Assembly (NCBI GenBank): GCA_022835595.1
Contig: BQUP01000004.1
Coordinates: 310,001 to 374,000, forward strand
Length of the DNA stretch: 64,000 bases
DNA from: Cystobasidium ongulense
Lineage: Eukaryota > Basidiomycota > Cystobasidiomycetes > Cystobasidiales > Cystobasidiaceae
Reading direction: 5' to 3'
Shown here: piece after piece, positions 45,544 through 58,027 of the stretch
Position numbering within the stretch: the first letter of the stretch is position 1
How the letters are laid out: the number at the start of each line of letters is the position of its first letter
Program-made: the position numbers and the translations under genes
Notes under the pieces: generated by a model
The model's input: only the letters and a program-made list of their open reading frames with translations
Databases searched by the model: none
Told to the model about the DNA's origin: nothing

Positions 45544-47198
45544 TTACAAGTAAAGCGATCTAGCACCCTCTGGCTTGGTCTCGAGAATTCCCTCGATCTC
45601 CTTTAGCACTTCTCCAGTCAGTTTGGGGATGACGTCGAGGGCCTTAAGGTTATCCTCAAGCTGCTCGACTTTTGTTGCTCCGAGAATCACGTTGGTGACG
45701 CCTGGGTTCACTACACACCAAGCCAAGGCAAGGTGTGTCATAGTTCCACCTAGTCGCTCAGCGCTGTATATAAAAAGTGTCAGCCCAGAGAAAGAGGGAT
45801 CAGAAAGATAGAAGACATCAACTTACATCTTGGTCAGCTTTCTGATCTTTTCAATCTTGGCTTTGCCCTCGTCGGTTTGGAGTGACTTGACGGTATCCCC
45901 GAAGAAATCCTTGTGGTTGGCGAAACGGGACCCCTCTGGTACGCCATCGTTGTACTTTCCGGTCAATAAACCCGAAGCAAGAGGTGACCTAATCGACGCG
46001 AAGATTAAACACACAACCTCGCCATGGCCTTTATGCTTTGTTACTTACCAGATGGTGGTACCAAGTCCGCGCTGGTCGAACAGTGGTACGAAGTCAACGT
46101 CGACCTTTTGTCGGTGGAACATATTGTATTGAGGCTGGGGAATCAGACTGGTCAGTCACCGTTCCCAACTACGGCCACGTGATTGAACATTGAAGACTCA
46201 CCTGTTCAATCACTGGACCTTGCATTCCGAGCTTATCAGCAACGAGCCAGGCTTGCTGTAATTCGGTAGCACTCCATTCTGAAGTACCCCAGTAGAAGAT
46301 GAGCCCGTTATCGAGGAGATAGTTGAACGCGCGAACGATTTCTTCCATAGATGTACCAGAGGTCTCTTTGTTGAAAGATGCCGGTCTATGGCAGAGTACG
46401 GAGTCGGCGTACTGAGAGGAATGTAAGGATGATGATAAGCGTTACTGGATATCCGCTGTGCTGGTAATGGCCACCCACGTCGATCTGTAGTCGCTTGAGG
46501 GAGGCCTTGGTACCCTCGATGATATGCTTGCGGCTGAGGCCTTTCTGGTTTGGATCATTTCTGTAGGCTCAATGTCAGTAGTGTTGCAGGGCTAACGGCC
46601 TTTCGACTTACCTTCCTGTGCCGAAGTAGACCTCTGAAAATGGTGCAACTGGGTGAGCTAAAGGAAAATGAGTAGGAGTGTTACCACGCACTGGTCTGGA
46701 TAACGAGTTCTTCTCTCTTGAGTCCGAGTTCCTTGAAGGCTTGTCCCATCTCAATCTATTGTGGGATACAATGCGCTTAGCACTAGCCGCCACAAGAAAC
46801 AGCCCCGGCAAGAACGTACCTCGGACTGTCCATTGGAGTAGATTTCAGCATTGTCGAAGAAGTTGATACCGTTGTCCCAAGCAGACTTGATGAGGTCTTT
46901 CACGACTTGACCTTTCTGGGTGCCTCCGACGCTGTTTTGTGCAGAATAAGTAAGCGGGAAGAGCGATTTGCATGAAGTCATAAGTATCCGACCAGGCAGG
47001 TATTCATGGTGAGCAGCAACAACCTACGTGAGCCATCCACCTGGAGCAGCAGACATAGTGTGAGCATCAACACGGGGGACAAGTCTGCTAGCAGCACCAC
47101 ATACCGTATGAGAAGGCAGACACTCGGAGCCCTCCCCCCAAGTTGACGATAGGCATCTTGGGGTTGGGCTTGAAGGATGGAGCTGCGTCGAGGGACAT
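45544..47198 (-). CDS. Aldo/keto reductase, Kv-beta-like (354 aa)
   Basis: NADPH-dependent reductase of the group that includes voltage-gated potassium channel beta subunits and fungal YakC-like enzymes. Ten exons on the minus strand: 47198-47105, 47040-47028, 46931-46820, 46755-46692, 46633-46612, 46560-46479, 46411-46202, 46134-46049, 45988-45827 and 45763-45544 (1065 nt). Exons 2 and 5 are 13 and 22 nt. Family marks are [17 protein letters not shown] with the catalytic Asp and Tyr, KVYFGTG, LCHRP with the active-site His, WGTSEWSA, and the cofactor-binding [13 protein letters not shown] and [14 protein letters not shown]. It is divergently arranged with the peptidase gene at 47497, sharing a promoter of about 300 bases. 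Confidence 0.92.
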
Positions 47199-47496
47199 TT
47201 TGCGTATATATGGAGGGAGGTGGTGATGAGCTGTGTATGCAAATCTAGCGGGAGTAGGTAATTGGCGTAAGAGCATGAAGGAAAGAAGAAAGCTCTGTCA
47301 AATTAACGGAAACAACGATGCCGCCATAATAAGCGCCCGATCACCCTTCCTACGGCGGATTTCAGTTGCATGTGATCTATGATTTGCTCGAGCATCCACT
47401 TATATTGTAACTTAATCCTCCAAAGCTCTTCTTATCGCCTATCCTTATTGCCGATAGACGCTTCAGGCTTGCTCTTGCCGGAGCGCGATAGGCATC

Positions 47497-50400
47497 ATGC
47501 CGCCGCGCAAGAACGGCAGCGATACAGTTCAAGCGACAGAGAAGCCAGCAGCGTCGACGACAGCAAGCAAGCAGCAGACACACATCAGACCTTCCATACG
47601 CAGCTTTTTGCTTCTGCTCGTGCCCTACTGCTACTTTCTCGCAAGATGGACTCTGAAGGAGCACTGTGTGTCTGGACGCTATTCCTACGCTATCACATAG
47701 CCACATGACTGGACCAAGCTGACGACTTTTGGACTCGCCATGGTATCGTTTCAATAGATACCTTACCTGCACCTCAAGCAGACCTATTTCATCCCACGAC
47801 AAAGCTCGCCCACTTCAGCGAGGTGGAAGCTCTCAAACATGTCCATCATTATTCAGAAGAGATCGGATATCGAATTGTAGGAACACCTGAAATGGATCAG
47901 ACTATTGAATACACACTTAAAGTTATCAAACAAATTAAAGATCACGCTACTAATCCTAATCTCGAGATTGAAATATCCCGTCAACGTGGCGATGGCCATC
48001 ATTTGTTCGAGTTCATGGGCAAGGTGAGCTGCCAAGCTTTGGCGCACGTTATATACTTGGTCTCACATATTAACAATATCTCCATTTCTTCTTGACCCTA
48101 TCTACTCCACCTGCGCAGAAAGTATGGAAAAAGTATCTAGGTATAGAAAACGTAGTCGTCCGATTATCGAATGGTACAGAGGAAGGCAAAGCGAACGCAA
48201 TCCTCCTCAATTCACACCTTGACAGTACACTCCCTTCACCTGGAGCATCTGACGATGCAGCTGGAGTAGCAGTAATGCTAGAATCTGTACGAGTGCTTTC
48301 GCAGACTCCAGACTTGAAGCTCAATACAGCATTAGTGTTCCTGTTCAATGGGGCTGAAGAGAGTCTGCAAGATGCGAGCCATTTATTCATTACGCAACAT
48401 GAATGGAGACATACGTGAGTCGTAGCTCATCCCTCTTTGGTGATGCACATTGGCTAACGTCATCATTTGGCAGGCTGCGCGCTGCAATCAACCTGGAAGC
48501 TTGCGGTACAGGCGGAGCAGAGATGTTGTTCCAGGCTACGAGCAGTGCTGTAAGTGTAATTGCGAACCAAAGGAGGGATTCAGAATGCTGAACTTGCCGA
48601 TTCTTGCAGATGCTCGATGTCTACTCCCATGTACCTCGTCCATTTGGGTCCATTACCGCCCCGGAAATCTTCGCAGTCAGTATTACAGTGCTTATAGTGT
48701 ACTTTTCAATGAAGCTGAAGTTCAGGGACTAGACTGGTCTTATATTATCAGATACAGACTTCCGACAATTTGAGCAGGTAAGCAGTCCAGAGCTTTCACT
48801 CCGTCCACGGCATACTTTTGCTTATCGTTTATTGACGACCATGCAGTATGGAGGATTAACAGGACTAGACGTTGCGCTCGTCAGGGATTCTTACAAGTAT
48901 CATACACGACTAGATCTCGTAGAGTACATCGAACCAGGGGCATTACAACATTTCGGAGATAATGTCATAGCAATGCTCAAAATCATTGGCTCTTCCGATC
49001 CTTCAAAGTTTATCGGTATCAAGAAGGCTAGGGACACTTTATACTTCACCGCTTTAGGTGGTAAGGTATTCGTAATGGTCAAAGCCTCGACTGCTACTAT
49101 CGCGTATATCGTTCTCTTCGTAATCAGCGTCGCACTGGCTTTCAGTAAGGTAGAGAAATCGTTTATTTCAGGATACATCGCATGCTTTATCAGCGTACCG
49201 CTTACTATGGTATCGGGAATCCTTACTGCCAACGTTGCGGCACTGGTAATGACGAAGATACTAGTGAAGCCTTTGAGCTATTTCCGCAAAGAATGGTGGT
49301 GTGTACCATTGTATGGGACTCCAGCCGTACTAGGTGAGTACATGCAGCCTTCCTCTGACGTTTCCGAGTTCTGAGTCTGAATTCGGAAATCCCCCTCTTT
49401 CGATAGGTATACTTCTTTCACAGCTAGTTTTGGCTGCTTTCATCAGCCGTCAAAACCTATTTGGCGGCAGAGAGGATTTGGTCGAGCATGCGATGCTGGT
49501 TGCACAGCTCGTGTTTCTGTCTGGAGTCTCACTCCTTGGTCAACTTTTTGGTGTGCTGTAAGCGAAGAGCAACTGCAGACCCTCCGGGAAAGTGCTTATG
49601 GTATAATTTCTGCCTCCTTCTAGGTCAAGCTATATCTTCGCACTCGGTGCTGTCTCACTCCTTGCTATGTTAGTCGTGAACGACTTCTTACCTGCAAGAG
49701 AAGGTGCATCCACCGCTAGGCCCATAGCCACCGCAAGCTATTTCATCGCTCAAGCAATACCCATGATCACTGGTGCAGAAGGATTGGCTACGTTCCTGGA
49801 TGTCATCGTACCTCTCACTGGCCGAACAGGAGTCGATGCACCCTCAGATCATATCATAGCTTCCCTCGTCAGCGGTATATCATATCTAGTCTTACCCATA
49901 GCTTCGATCGCAGCGCATCGTTTCGATAGGAAAGTGCTCAAGCAAGCGGTCATATTCATGCTTTTCGCCAGTGGAGCTATCATATCCATCTTTGCTGCTC
50001 CTGGAATGCAGACTTTTGATTATCTACACCCGAAGAGAGTCTTGTGCCTTTATATGGAAGATACAAGCAGCAATACCCTTTCTTTACATATTGCTGGATT
50101 GGACCCTAGCCCATTCGAACAGCTGGTGGACAATTTAGCAGACAAACTAGAATTGCAAGAAAGACCTGTACTTTCAGAGATCAGCGATGATATTGCAGAT
50201 TGGGATATCGTATGTTCTACCTGTTCTATTCTGCTCCAGCAAACGCTAATCTCTTCATCTACTTCTCCAAATTCCAGATATACCCAGTCAGCCAATTCCT
50301 ACATTCTTACAAGATTCCATTGCCCCCACCACCATCAACTTATGTCTCACCCTTCAAAGACACCTTCAAAGTCGAACTTCTGCAGTCCCGCCTTAACGCA

Positions 50401-50935
50401 GTCACTCGTGCGCGCTCTATCAAACTTGCCATTCACCATCCAGGTATCATTTGGAGCGTGATAGCTTTCGATGCCAATGTAATGCGGTGGAATTTGCCCG
50501 CTCAGCCCGAGCATGGTATGCTGCGGCACCATGTCAAAGAAGCTTCGGCGTACAATGTGTCCACATGGGAATTGGATATGGAACTTCAACTTGATGACGT
50601 ACAATTCCAAGCAGCTTTGAGACAATCTCAAAGACGTAAAGGACAGAGGAAGAAAGATCCAATAGCTGAAGCTGAAGATGATAGAATTGGGGGATTGAAG
50701 ATCGAGTTCTCCGGACTGGATGTGAAGAGAATGTGGCATCATAGATCCAACGAGAATAGGGAGAATATGGAGTTTGTTGATAGACTAGATAAGGCTATGC
50801 CAGATTGGGTTGATCCAAGTAAGTTCCATCTAATTTTCCCCTGCTCCTTTGGCTGTGCACGGTTGCTAACGCATATTGGCTTGTTCCTTCGCTACAGTGC
50901 TCCTGACGGCCGTCTCAGGCGTTGCTGCTGTTTAA
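47497..50935 (+). CDS. PFF1: ERMP1/Pff1-type M28 membrane metallopeptidase
   Basis: A multi-membrane-span zinc aminopeptidase-like protein of the ER (ERMP1 in animals) or vacuole (Pff1 in yeast). Early exons are 47497-47665, 47719-48023, 48119-48414 and 48474-48549, and the gene continues to a stop at 50935. It has a first membrane helix near the N-terminus (SFLLLLVPYCYFLA). The M28 domain follows: NSHLDSTLPSPGASDDAAGV holds the metal-binding His and Asp residues and NGAEE the catalytic glutamate pair, with a final His in YKYHTRLD. After it come many membrane helices (IAYIVLFVISVALAF and others) and a lumenal C-terminal domain. The mapped introns are short and GT-AG. The protein ends SGVAAV. 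Substrates are unknown for most members. Confidence 0.9.
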
Positions 50936-50978
50936 GTAGACTCGTGCAATTTAAGGAAAGCATCCTAGCAATCGTTTC

Positions 50979-51610
50979 TCATGAATACTCTTCTAGTTCC
51001 GTTCCTTTCGGGCGCGGTCTGGCTTTACCCAACATGAGACCAGTTGATCCTTCCGCCATGCCTAAAGTCTCGGCAAAAGCATCCCAGGCAAACATCTTCT
51101 CCAGTTCAGCATTCCGTTTTGCTTTCTTTTCGGAGAGGTACTCGGGCCTTGATAAACGGAGAGTCGAGAGATGTGACATGCCTCCTCTGCCAACTTCGAC
51201 ATGTGCCGGTGGATCCATGTGATAGCGCATGTTGGCGAGATTTGATGTTATTATATGAGGTGTCGTGCCTGAGTAGTGGGATGCGTGGTGCAGCATTGCG
51301 ATAGTATTGCCGACTGGAGAGAACGAGCACAATGACGAAAGGTCAGAACAGCCAGTGGATAGCTCGGCACGATGGATGCCAACGAGTGAGGTGACATACC
51401 TCTTCGCGAAAACTCCTCCCATTCTGGCTTCTCTCTGACAGCCTGTTCTTCGCCTAGCTTTGCCTTGTTCATCCATATATCAAACTCAGGCCGGAACAGC
51501 ACCCGCAGGTTCAGGCGAGCGGGATAAGCGTATAGGACGGAGGAGCCCGCATATCGGAGGACTTGACGGTATATGCTGCGGACCACAGACGGCGTGGGTG
51601 CGTTAGTCAT
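50979..51610 (-). CDS. LYR-motif-like mitochondrial protein (181 aa)
   Basis: Two exons, 51610-51400 and 51313-50979 (546 nt). The N-terminus holds a helix with a Tyr-Arg pair in the LYR style (SVVRSIYRQVLRYAG) followed by RLNLRVLFR. This is the spacing seen in LYR proteins, which act as assembly factors of mitochondrial complexes or recruit iron-sulfur clusters and acyl-carrier protein. The splice joins EEFSRR to VGNTIAMLHHASHY. The C-terminal 90 residues are basic and helical (LSEKKAKRNAELEKMFAW) and longer than in the smallest LYR proteins. It is convergent with the peptidase gene, only about 45 bases apart. The LYR assignment rests on one motif; the client complex is unknown. Confidence 0.55.
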
Positions 51611-52060
51611 GGTCGAAGCAAAGCATTGCCCGGATAGTCGGATCTTCTATATCCATGATGATCGAGACATGGACTGTGCTTTCATTGCTGCGAGTCCTCC
51701 ATGGCTTGACCAGCGCCAACTCGTCCAAGCTGAGTGATTCGAACATCTGAATACACATGCCAGAGCGACGCTACTCGATATGGCTCCACGTCTCGCACAT
51801 CCCCCACGACGACGCATCCTGTGCAGTACAGCTCCTTCAACCAACTATGCATGGAGAAGCACTGTTTCAGATTACCTACTGTATCACAAATCAACAATCC
51901 CCGAGCTAAACAGTCATCGAGTTGCGAAATCTCGACACCAATCACATGTTTATTATCGGTCCAATACTAATCATCAGGGAGCGCTGAAACGTGGAGCCTA
52001 CCGACCGCCGACGCTTATCGGCGTAAACTGGGGGCCTCGGCGATGCCTGTAGAACAGCAA
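51604..52060 (-). CDS. Doubtful small gene upstream of the LYR-like gene
   Basis: Minus-strand pieces here look protein-like. One exon may run from an acceptor near 51974 (YWTDNKHVIGVEISQLDD, then CLARGLLICDTV). A frame ending at 51604 reads MFESLSLDELALVKPWRTR and overlaps the LYR-like start codon (ATGACTAA). I could not join these pieces with convincing splice sites or find a start, so the extent is approximate. It may be a small gene or only upstream sequence. Confidence 0.25.
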
Positions 52061-52384
52061 GGCGCTAAGCTATTGCACAGAAGTAGCACCATCCAACAGT
52101 CATCGTCTTATTACGTACCCTACCGTACTTGCGTGGCCTGGCACCCGCGCCGATACAGAGTATTCAGCGACTTCCGCCTTCGACACCGCTGACCGATATT
52201 CACGGTGGCGAGCTGACTATCAACGCCCATACAGGCCCTGATTCCACTTGCTGAAAAATCAGCTGCTCGCCCTCAGTTGGCTGTTTTGTTATTTGACTCG
52301 TCGTACTCGAGGGTCTGCTTTCTCCTCCACAAATTCGTTCCTAGCCTTCGCGTTGGTTGCTTCCAAACAGATCACATAGAAACA

Positions 52385-54643
52385 ATGGCCCCAGATATCA
52401 TACGCGATGCTCCTCTCGGTACTTGGCTTCGATGGACTGCGTGGGGAAGAAAGGTAGGTATTTTCACTTCGGAAAGCGCGGACTCCGCGTTTCACCTGCT
52501 ACAGCCTAGATCTACAATTGCTGATTCACTAGCGCCCCCCATCCCTACCTTATAACCAAGTACAGCTCCTCCCCCATCCAGAAGAAAGAGCAGACTTTAT
52601 CATTCCAGACAAGTATAAAGCCGGCAACGCAAGTACAGAGAACGGCTCTTCCAGCCCTGCAGATACGCTAGTCAACCAAGCCGGCTCCGACCCCAATGGA
52701 GCCAAGCAAGGTGAAAAGCTAGCTGAAGGTACAAAGCAAGAAGTCCGTCCAGCAGCGGCAGCAGAACAAAACAAATTACCAGGTCAAGTAGCTTTAAAAG
52801 GTGCCAATACAGTCGCCATCGCAGAAGAAGGTGGCAGACCTCCCTTGAAAGCTTTCTCACTTTTACCTGAAGAGGAGAAGAAGAAGCTCGTACCGCCTGG
52901 TACTATCCTTGTTGAATGGTACGACGAAAAAGATCCTGCACTTCCGTTCAATTGGTCTGGAGGAAAACTTACCGTAGTTGCTGGTCTCATCTTGTCAGTA
53001 CTGAATATGGCTGGTGACCATTACCATACCTATAGCAAGTGTTGACGCATTCTTGGTCTATTCACCCAGATGGCTCACTTTCAGTGTCTACGCCGGTTCA
53101 AGTCTCGTAACATCGAGTTTCCCAGGTCTTCAGGAGAAATTCGGCATTGGCAATGCAGAAGTAACAACGACACTTAGTATCTACGTTTTCGCATACGGTT
53201 TCGGTGCTCTCATCTTCTCGCCACTATCCGAGATTCCGATACTAGGGAGGAACCCATTCTATAGCTATCCCATGATCCTCTTCGTCCTCTTCCAAGTCGC
53301 ATGCGCTAGAACGACGACGTTCTATACCTTTTGCATAATGAGGTTCTTGACTGGTCTCATGGGTGCTCCGTTCTTAGCCACTGCTGGTGCAAGTCTACAA
53401 GATGCTTTCACGCCTGACAAACTTGGCGCCTTGATATCGTTTTGGGCGTTAAGTGCTTTCGCTGCTCCGGCTATCGGACCCATCTACGGCAATTATGGTA
53501 AGTTGAAAATTGTCAACCCTAGATGTTTGGTTCTTGCATTCATCCGTTTTTCTTTCAGCTGCTGTCTATCTGGACGACTACCACTGGCCAATGTGGCTTT
53601 TGCTTATCCAAACAGGATTCGCAACTGGTCTTCTAATAGTATTCCTACCTGAGACATCACACAACAATATCCTCCTCAACCGAGCAAAGCGACTTCGAGC
53701 TCTAACAGGAAATGAGAACATCCGGAGCATGGCGGAGATAGAACAAGCTCACTTGACTCCGGGTGAAATTTTCACAAAGGCAATAGTACGACCTACGGAA
53801 ATCTTCCTCAAAGATCCCGCGATCACATATGCCCACTGCTATACTGCTCTCATTTATGGCATTTACTATCTATTTTTCGAGAGTTATCCCCTTGTCTATC
53901 AGGGTATCTATGGATTCTCATTCCAAGTCTCCTCGTTAGGATATCTCGCTTTCCTGGTCGGTGGAATAATAGCTTGCTTTTCATACCTTACTTATTGCGC
54001 TATAAAATTCGGACCTATCTTCAAAAGGGGTGAAATGCCAGTTCCTGAACAGTGGTTGGATGCTACTTTAGTATCCACTCTACTTCCTCCCATCGGTAAG
54101 CCGTCAAAGTCGAAAATAACGTTAGCCCTCTTCCGCGGTATACATACTGAAGATCCCATCGCTTCTCTTAAAGGTTGCTTCATCTACGCATGGACGGCCA
54201 GAGCCGACGTGCACTGGATAGTATCGCTCATTGGCGTCATGCTGTTTGGTGGCTCGTGAGTGCTCATATTCGATAACAGGCGACTTCAAAGATTGACTCA
54301 TTGCATTCCACTTTTAGTAATTTTGTCACCATTCAATGTAAGTTCTCTGATCTTAGTCTTATACACATTCTGAAGAGGCTGACGATTACTTCTTCCAGGC
54401 ATCTTCTCGTACGTACTGAGCGTCTATCCAGCATATGGAGCTTCTCTTCTTGCCGGAAATGATTTCCTACGTTCGACCACGGCAGCAGGCTTACTGTTTG
54501 CAGGTCAGCCGATGTTTAGAGCGATGGGTATCGGAGGAGGCAATTCTTTCCTTGCTGGCCTCCTCATCCTTGGAACTGTGGGCGCTTATGTGATTTGGTA
54601 TTTTGGCGCAACTCTACGAGCTCGCTCCAAGTTCACTGGATAG
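52385..54643 (+). CDS. MFS transporter, drug:proton antiporter (DHA1) type
   Basis: A plasma-membrane exporter of the major facilitator superfamily. Six exons: 52385-52453, 52566-52993, 53070-53497, 53559-54254, 54318-54337 (20 nt) and 54399-54643. The second splice uses a GTCAGT donor inside ATCTTGTCAG and gives GLILWLTFSVYAGSSLV for the first membrane helix; other donors there break the frame. DHA1 marks are FSPLSEIPILGRNPFY between helices 2 and 3, LTGLMGAPFLATAGAS, and FLPETSHNNIL followed by RAKRLRALTG after helix 6. About 12 helices are expected. The N-terminal 150 residues are hydrophilic and cytosolic. Substrate is unknown; fungal relatives export toxins, fluconazole-like drugs or polyamines. 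Confidence 0.9.
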
Positions 54644-55320
54644 AAGGAAAGTAAAAGCTTAGAATAGTCGTGCTAATATTAAAATTTGTTGCAACCACTC
54701 CACTCCCATATCTATTCGGTATCCTCCTCATAATGAAAATGAAAACAATTTTGGCAATTTTCACCATCGGTCTCGTTATAGACATCTTGCTCTCTGCACC
54801 ACCATTTGGTGGTGTTTTATCGTGTCGCCTTTCAGCCTGTTCTCTCGAATAAAACGGATGCTTGCTATTAGCTTGTGGATGAATGCTGATCATCTGTGCA
54901 GATCGTCGCACCAGCGCCCGGAGACCTCGGTTGGGTCAAGTTCGGAGAAGCCCGTCCGTATATTGCTCCGGGAGTGTAGGTCTGCCTGTAGAATTGTGAT
55001 TTGCGTCGCGTATGTGCGAGAACAGCGCAGTGCGCTGATTGATGATTCATAGCAAAAAAGAGCTTTTTGACAGCCACGTCTTTATCAGCAGTTGCAGAGC
55101 CGCAGGTTTGCAGCAGCCCAACCGAGTGCAGAGAGCAGGAGATATACCAGAACGGGCCAGCACTGCAGTCAGACATTGGAGCGGAAGGATAGAAGCCTTC
55201 TAGGAGCTGCCGTGAGGTTTCGTCTGTTCACTCGCACGTCGAAACCGACATATATCAACGCAAAGCAAGCACAGTAGGAGCGAGCAGTCGTCAGCCTCAA
55301 GAGCATCCAAGCAGGACAGC
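54644..55320. other. Intergenic region upstream of PBS2
   Basis: No gene is seen. It carries the 3' region of the MFS gene and the PBS2 promoter. Confidence 0.45.
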
Positions 55321-58027
55321 ATGTCAGGAGGAGGAGGAGAGATGGGTGCGATGGATGGCGTGAGCAAGCCTCCGCCTACGCCCTTGTCGCCTCGCGTTGG
55401 CCAGCTGCCCATAGCTGTCAGCGACTCGATAGTCCCGACGCTGGCAAACCTCACGCTTCAGCAGCAGGAGCAGTTGCAGGAGGGTATGGACAATTCATTC
55501 GGGATCTCTTCAACGAGTAGCAGTCCTGGGCCATCGTCTGCGGTGCCAGAAAAGGCGCTGTACGTCTCCAATGCCGGTGACGTCCTTCCCGGTGCGAGTG
55601 CGACGACGACGACGATGGATGATGCAGCATTAGCACCATCTTCTTTCCCGACCTCGGGCAAGGCTCTACCAAATGCATGCACAGCTGCAGGTATCAAGGC
55701 AAAAGACTTTGGAGCCGCAGCTGTCGGTGCAGGACTGGCGAGTGGAGGTATGAACGGATCATCGCCATCGCCATCATCACTTTCATCGTCGACGACGAGC
55801 AGCAGCATTGTCGATCCTGCAATACAAGCTCCCACGCCAACATCAACAGCAACTAGACCACCGCTACCTCTTTCCACAGTTTCATCACCACCGCCAATGG
55901 CTGCTTCAACGCAGCCGACCCCGAGAACGACCACTCCATCGTCATCTTCATCGCGTCCAGCTCTGCCACCCTCATCGTCTGCATCTGCAATCAGGCGGCC
56001 CGGTGTAGGGGGGCAAGGAGCAGGTGTAGCAACACGCATCCCACCAAGCTTGCAAGCCAAGATGGCAGCTGTGAGTGCACTGTTTGGCCCGGTTCATTCT
56101 CACTTTTCATTTCTCACCTGACCCCGTATCTCTCTCCTTCTGGTATCATTGTACAGATGGCATCGCGTTCCAACAACCCCACCTCTTTACAATTCGCACA
56201 AAACACGCACATCGGTGCCTCCGAGCGTATACCCACTTCTGCTTTTCTCCGCCAACCTCCAAATGGTGCTTCTTCCGCCTCAGCCACTGGCAGCCCGCAG
56301 CTTGTCGGACAGAGTGGTCCAGGACGGCCTTCACCAATACCCGGTGCAGTTGGCCGTGTAGGTTCACTGGGTCCTATGAGTCTCAACTCGCGTCCTTCGC
56401 CTGGTCCAGGTGCTGGGGGACCAGCGCCTGCTTTGAGAATGCCTGGAGCAGGAGGAGGTCTTGCGAAACGTAGAGGACCGATGGGATTGAACCTTGCAAA
56501 CATGGGAACAAACGGAACAGATGATAGTAGTACAGACTCGGATAGTTCGGCAAATGGCTCGACGCCAGCAACAGGCGGTATAAACGGAAGAGCAGGTAGA
56601 CCAGCAATGAAACTACCAACAGGAAGTGCGACAGGACCTGGAACAGGAACACCTTTCAGCAATTTTAGCAAGATTGTCGACCCTTCTGGTAGCTTGAACT
56701 TCAAAAATAAAGCAGTCTTACATGCAAAAGGTGTCGATTTCTCTACTGGTGCGAGTTTCAATATCAATATGGATGAATTAGAATTACAAGATGAATTAGG
56801 CTCTGGTAATTATGGTACTGTGCAAAAGGTTTTCCATAAAGTCACCAAGGTCACGATGGCTATGAAGGTGAGAGTTCCTCTGTCTCCGAATCGATCTACC
56901 CAATCCTGGAAGGCGCAGTGTGCTGATATGGACAAAAATTTTAATGACTATAGGAGATACGACTGGAGCTCGATGACTCAAAGTTGAAAGGTATTATTAC
57001 AGAGCTAGACGTTCTACACCGTGCAACTTCACCAGAAATCGTCGAGTTTTACGGAGCTTTCTTCATTGAAAGTTGCGTATATTACTGGTGAGCCACGAAT
57101 AATACGCAATATAATGGACGGAGCAGCTAAAAAATCTTCTTTAATGTGTTAGTATGGAATACATGGATGCTGGCTCGTTGGATAAGCTTTCTCTTATTCC
57201 GGTACCCGAACCTGTCCTGCAACGGGTGACTGCTTCGATGGTTAAAGGGTTGAAATTCCTGAAGGATGCCTTGCAAATTATGCATCGAGGTGAGTAATGT
57301 CGACACAGTGCCAGATATTATACTGATTATTTGGATATGGTCCGCAGACGTGAAACCTACCAACGTGCTCATCAATACCGCTGGTATGGTCAAGCTTTGC
57401 GACTTTGGAGTCTCAGGTCAGCTTGAAAAATCGTTAGCGAAGACGAACATCGGTTGTCAATCGTATATGGCTGTAAGTAGCTGGAACCCGTTTCAACTCT
57501 GTCGCTGTCTTTGTCTGACGCCTTCTATACAATTATTCCAAACAGCCCGAACGAATCAAGGGAGAATCACAGAATTTCCTAGGAACCTATACAGTCTCAT
57601 CCGACGTATGGTCATTAGGTCTATCAATCGTAGAATTTACACTAGGTCGATACCCTTATCCACCAGAGACATATTCCAATGTTTTTGCTCAATTGACGGC
57701 GATCGTTCATGGCGACCCGCCAGCTCTCCCAGATGGATTTTCTAAGGCTGCAGATAATTTTGTCGCTGCTTGCTTACAGAAGGATGCGCACAAAAGACCT
57801 ACTTATGCTCAATTACTGGTGAGTCACTGTATTTTACTGTGTAATTACCTCAAGCTAATCATACTTTGATTACTCTAATTCAGCGACATCCATTTTTAGC
57901 GAATGAAGCAGAACAAGACACAGATATGAAAGGATGGGTTAAAGCTGCTCTGGAAAAGAGAGCTTCGCTGAAGAATCCAGGGTCGTCATCTGCCCCTACT
58001 GCTCCGGTGGCTGCCAAAGCGACATGA
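55321..58027 (+). CDS. PBS2: MAP kinase kinase of the HOG stress pathway (Pbs2 type)
   Basis: Dual-specificity kinase that phosphorylates the Hog1 MAP kinase under osmotic and other stress. Seven exons: 55321-56070, 56157-56867, 56954-57087, 57153-57289, 57348-57472, 57546-57818 and 57884-58027 (2274 nt, 757 aa). The long N-terminal arm is Ser/Pro/Thr-rich, as expected for a scaffold-like MAPKK. Kinase marks in order: [10 protein letters not shown] (P-loop), MAMK (catalytic Lys), [31 protein letters not shown], the activation segment [17 protein letters not shown] with the S-x-A-K-T phosphorylation pattern, and [13 protein letters not shown]. The GCQSYMAPERI form is typical of Pbs2 rather than Ste7 or Mkk. 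The family call is firm. Confidence 0.95.

Noticed and set aside
55458-56060. A 200-codon minus-strand frame opposite the PBS2 N-terminus
   Set aside because: It is an Asp/Gly/Val-rich shadow of the Ser/Pro/Thr-rich coding strand.
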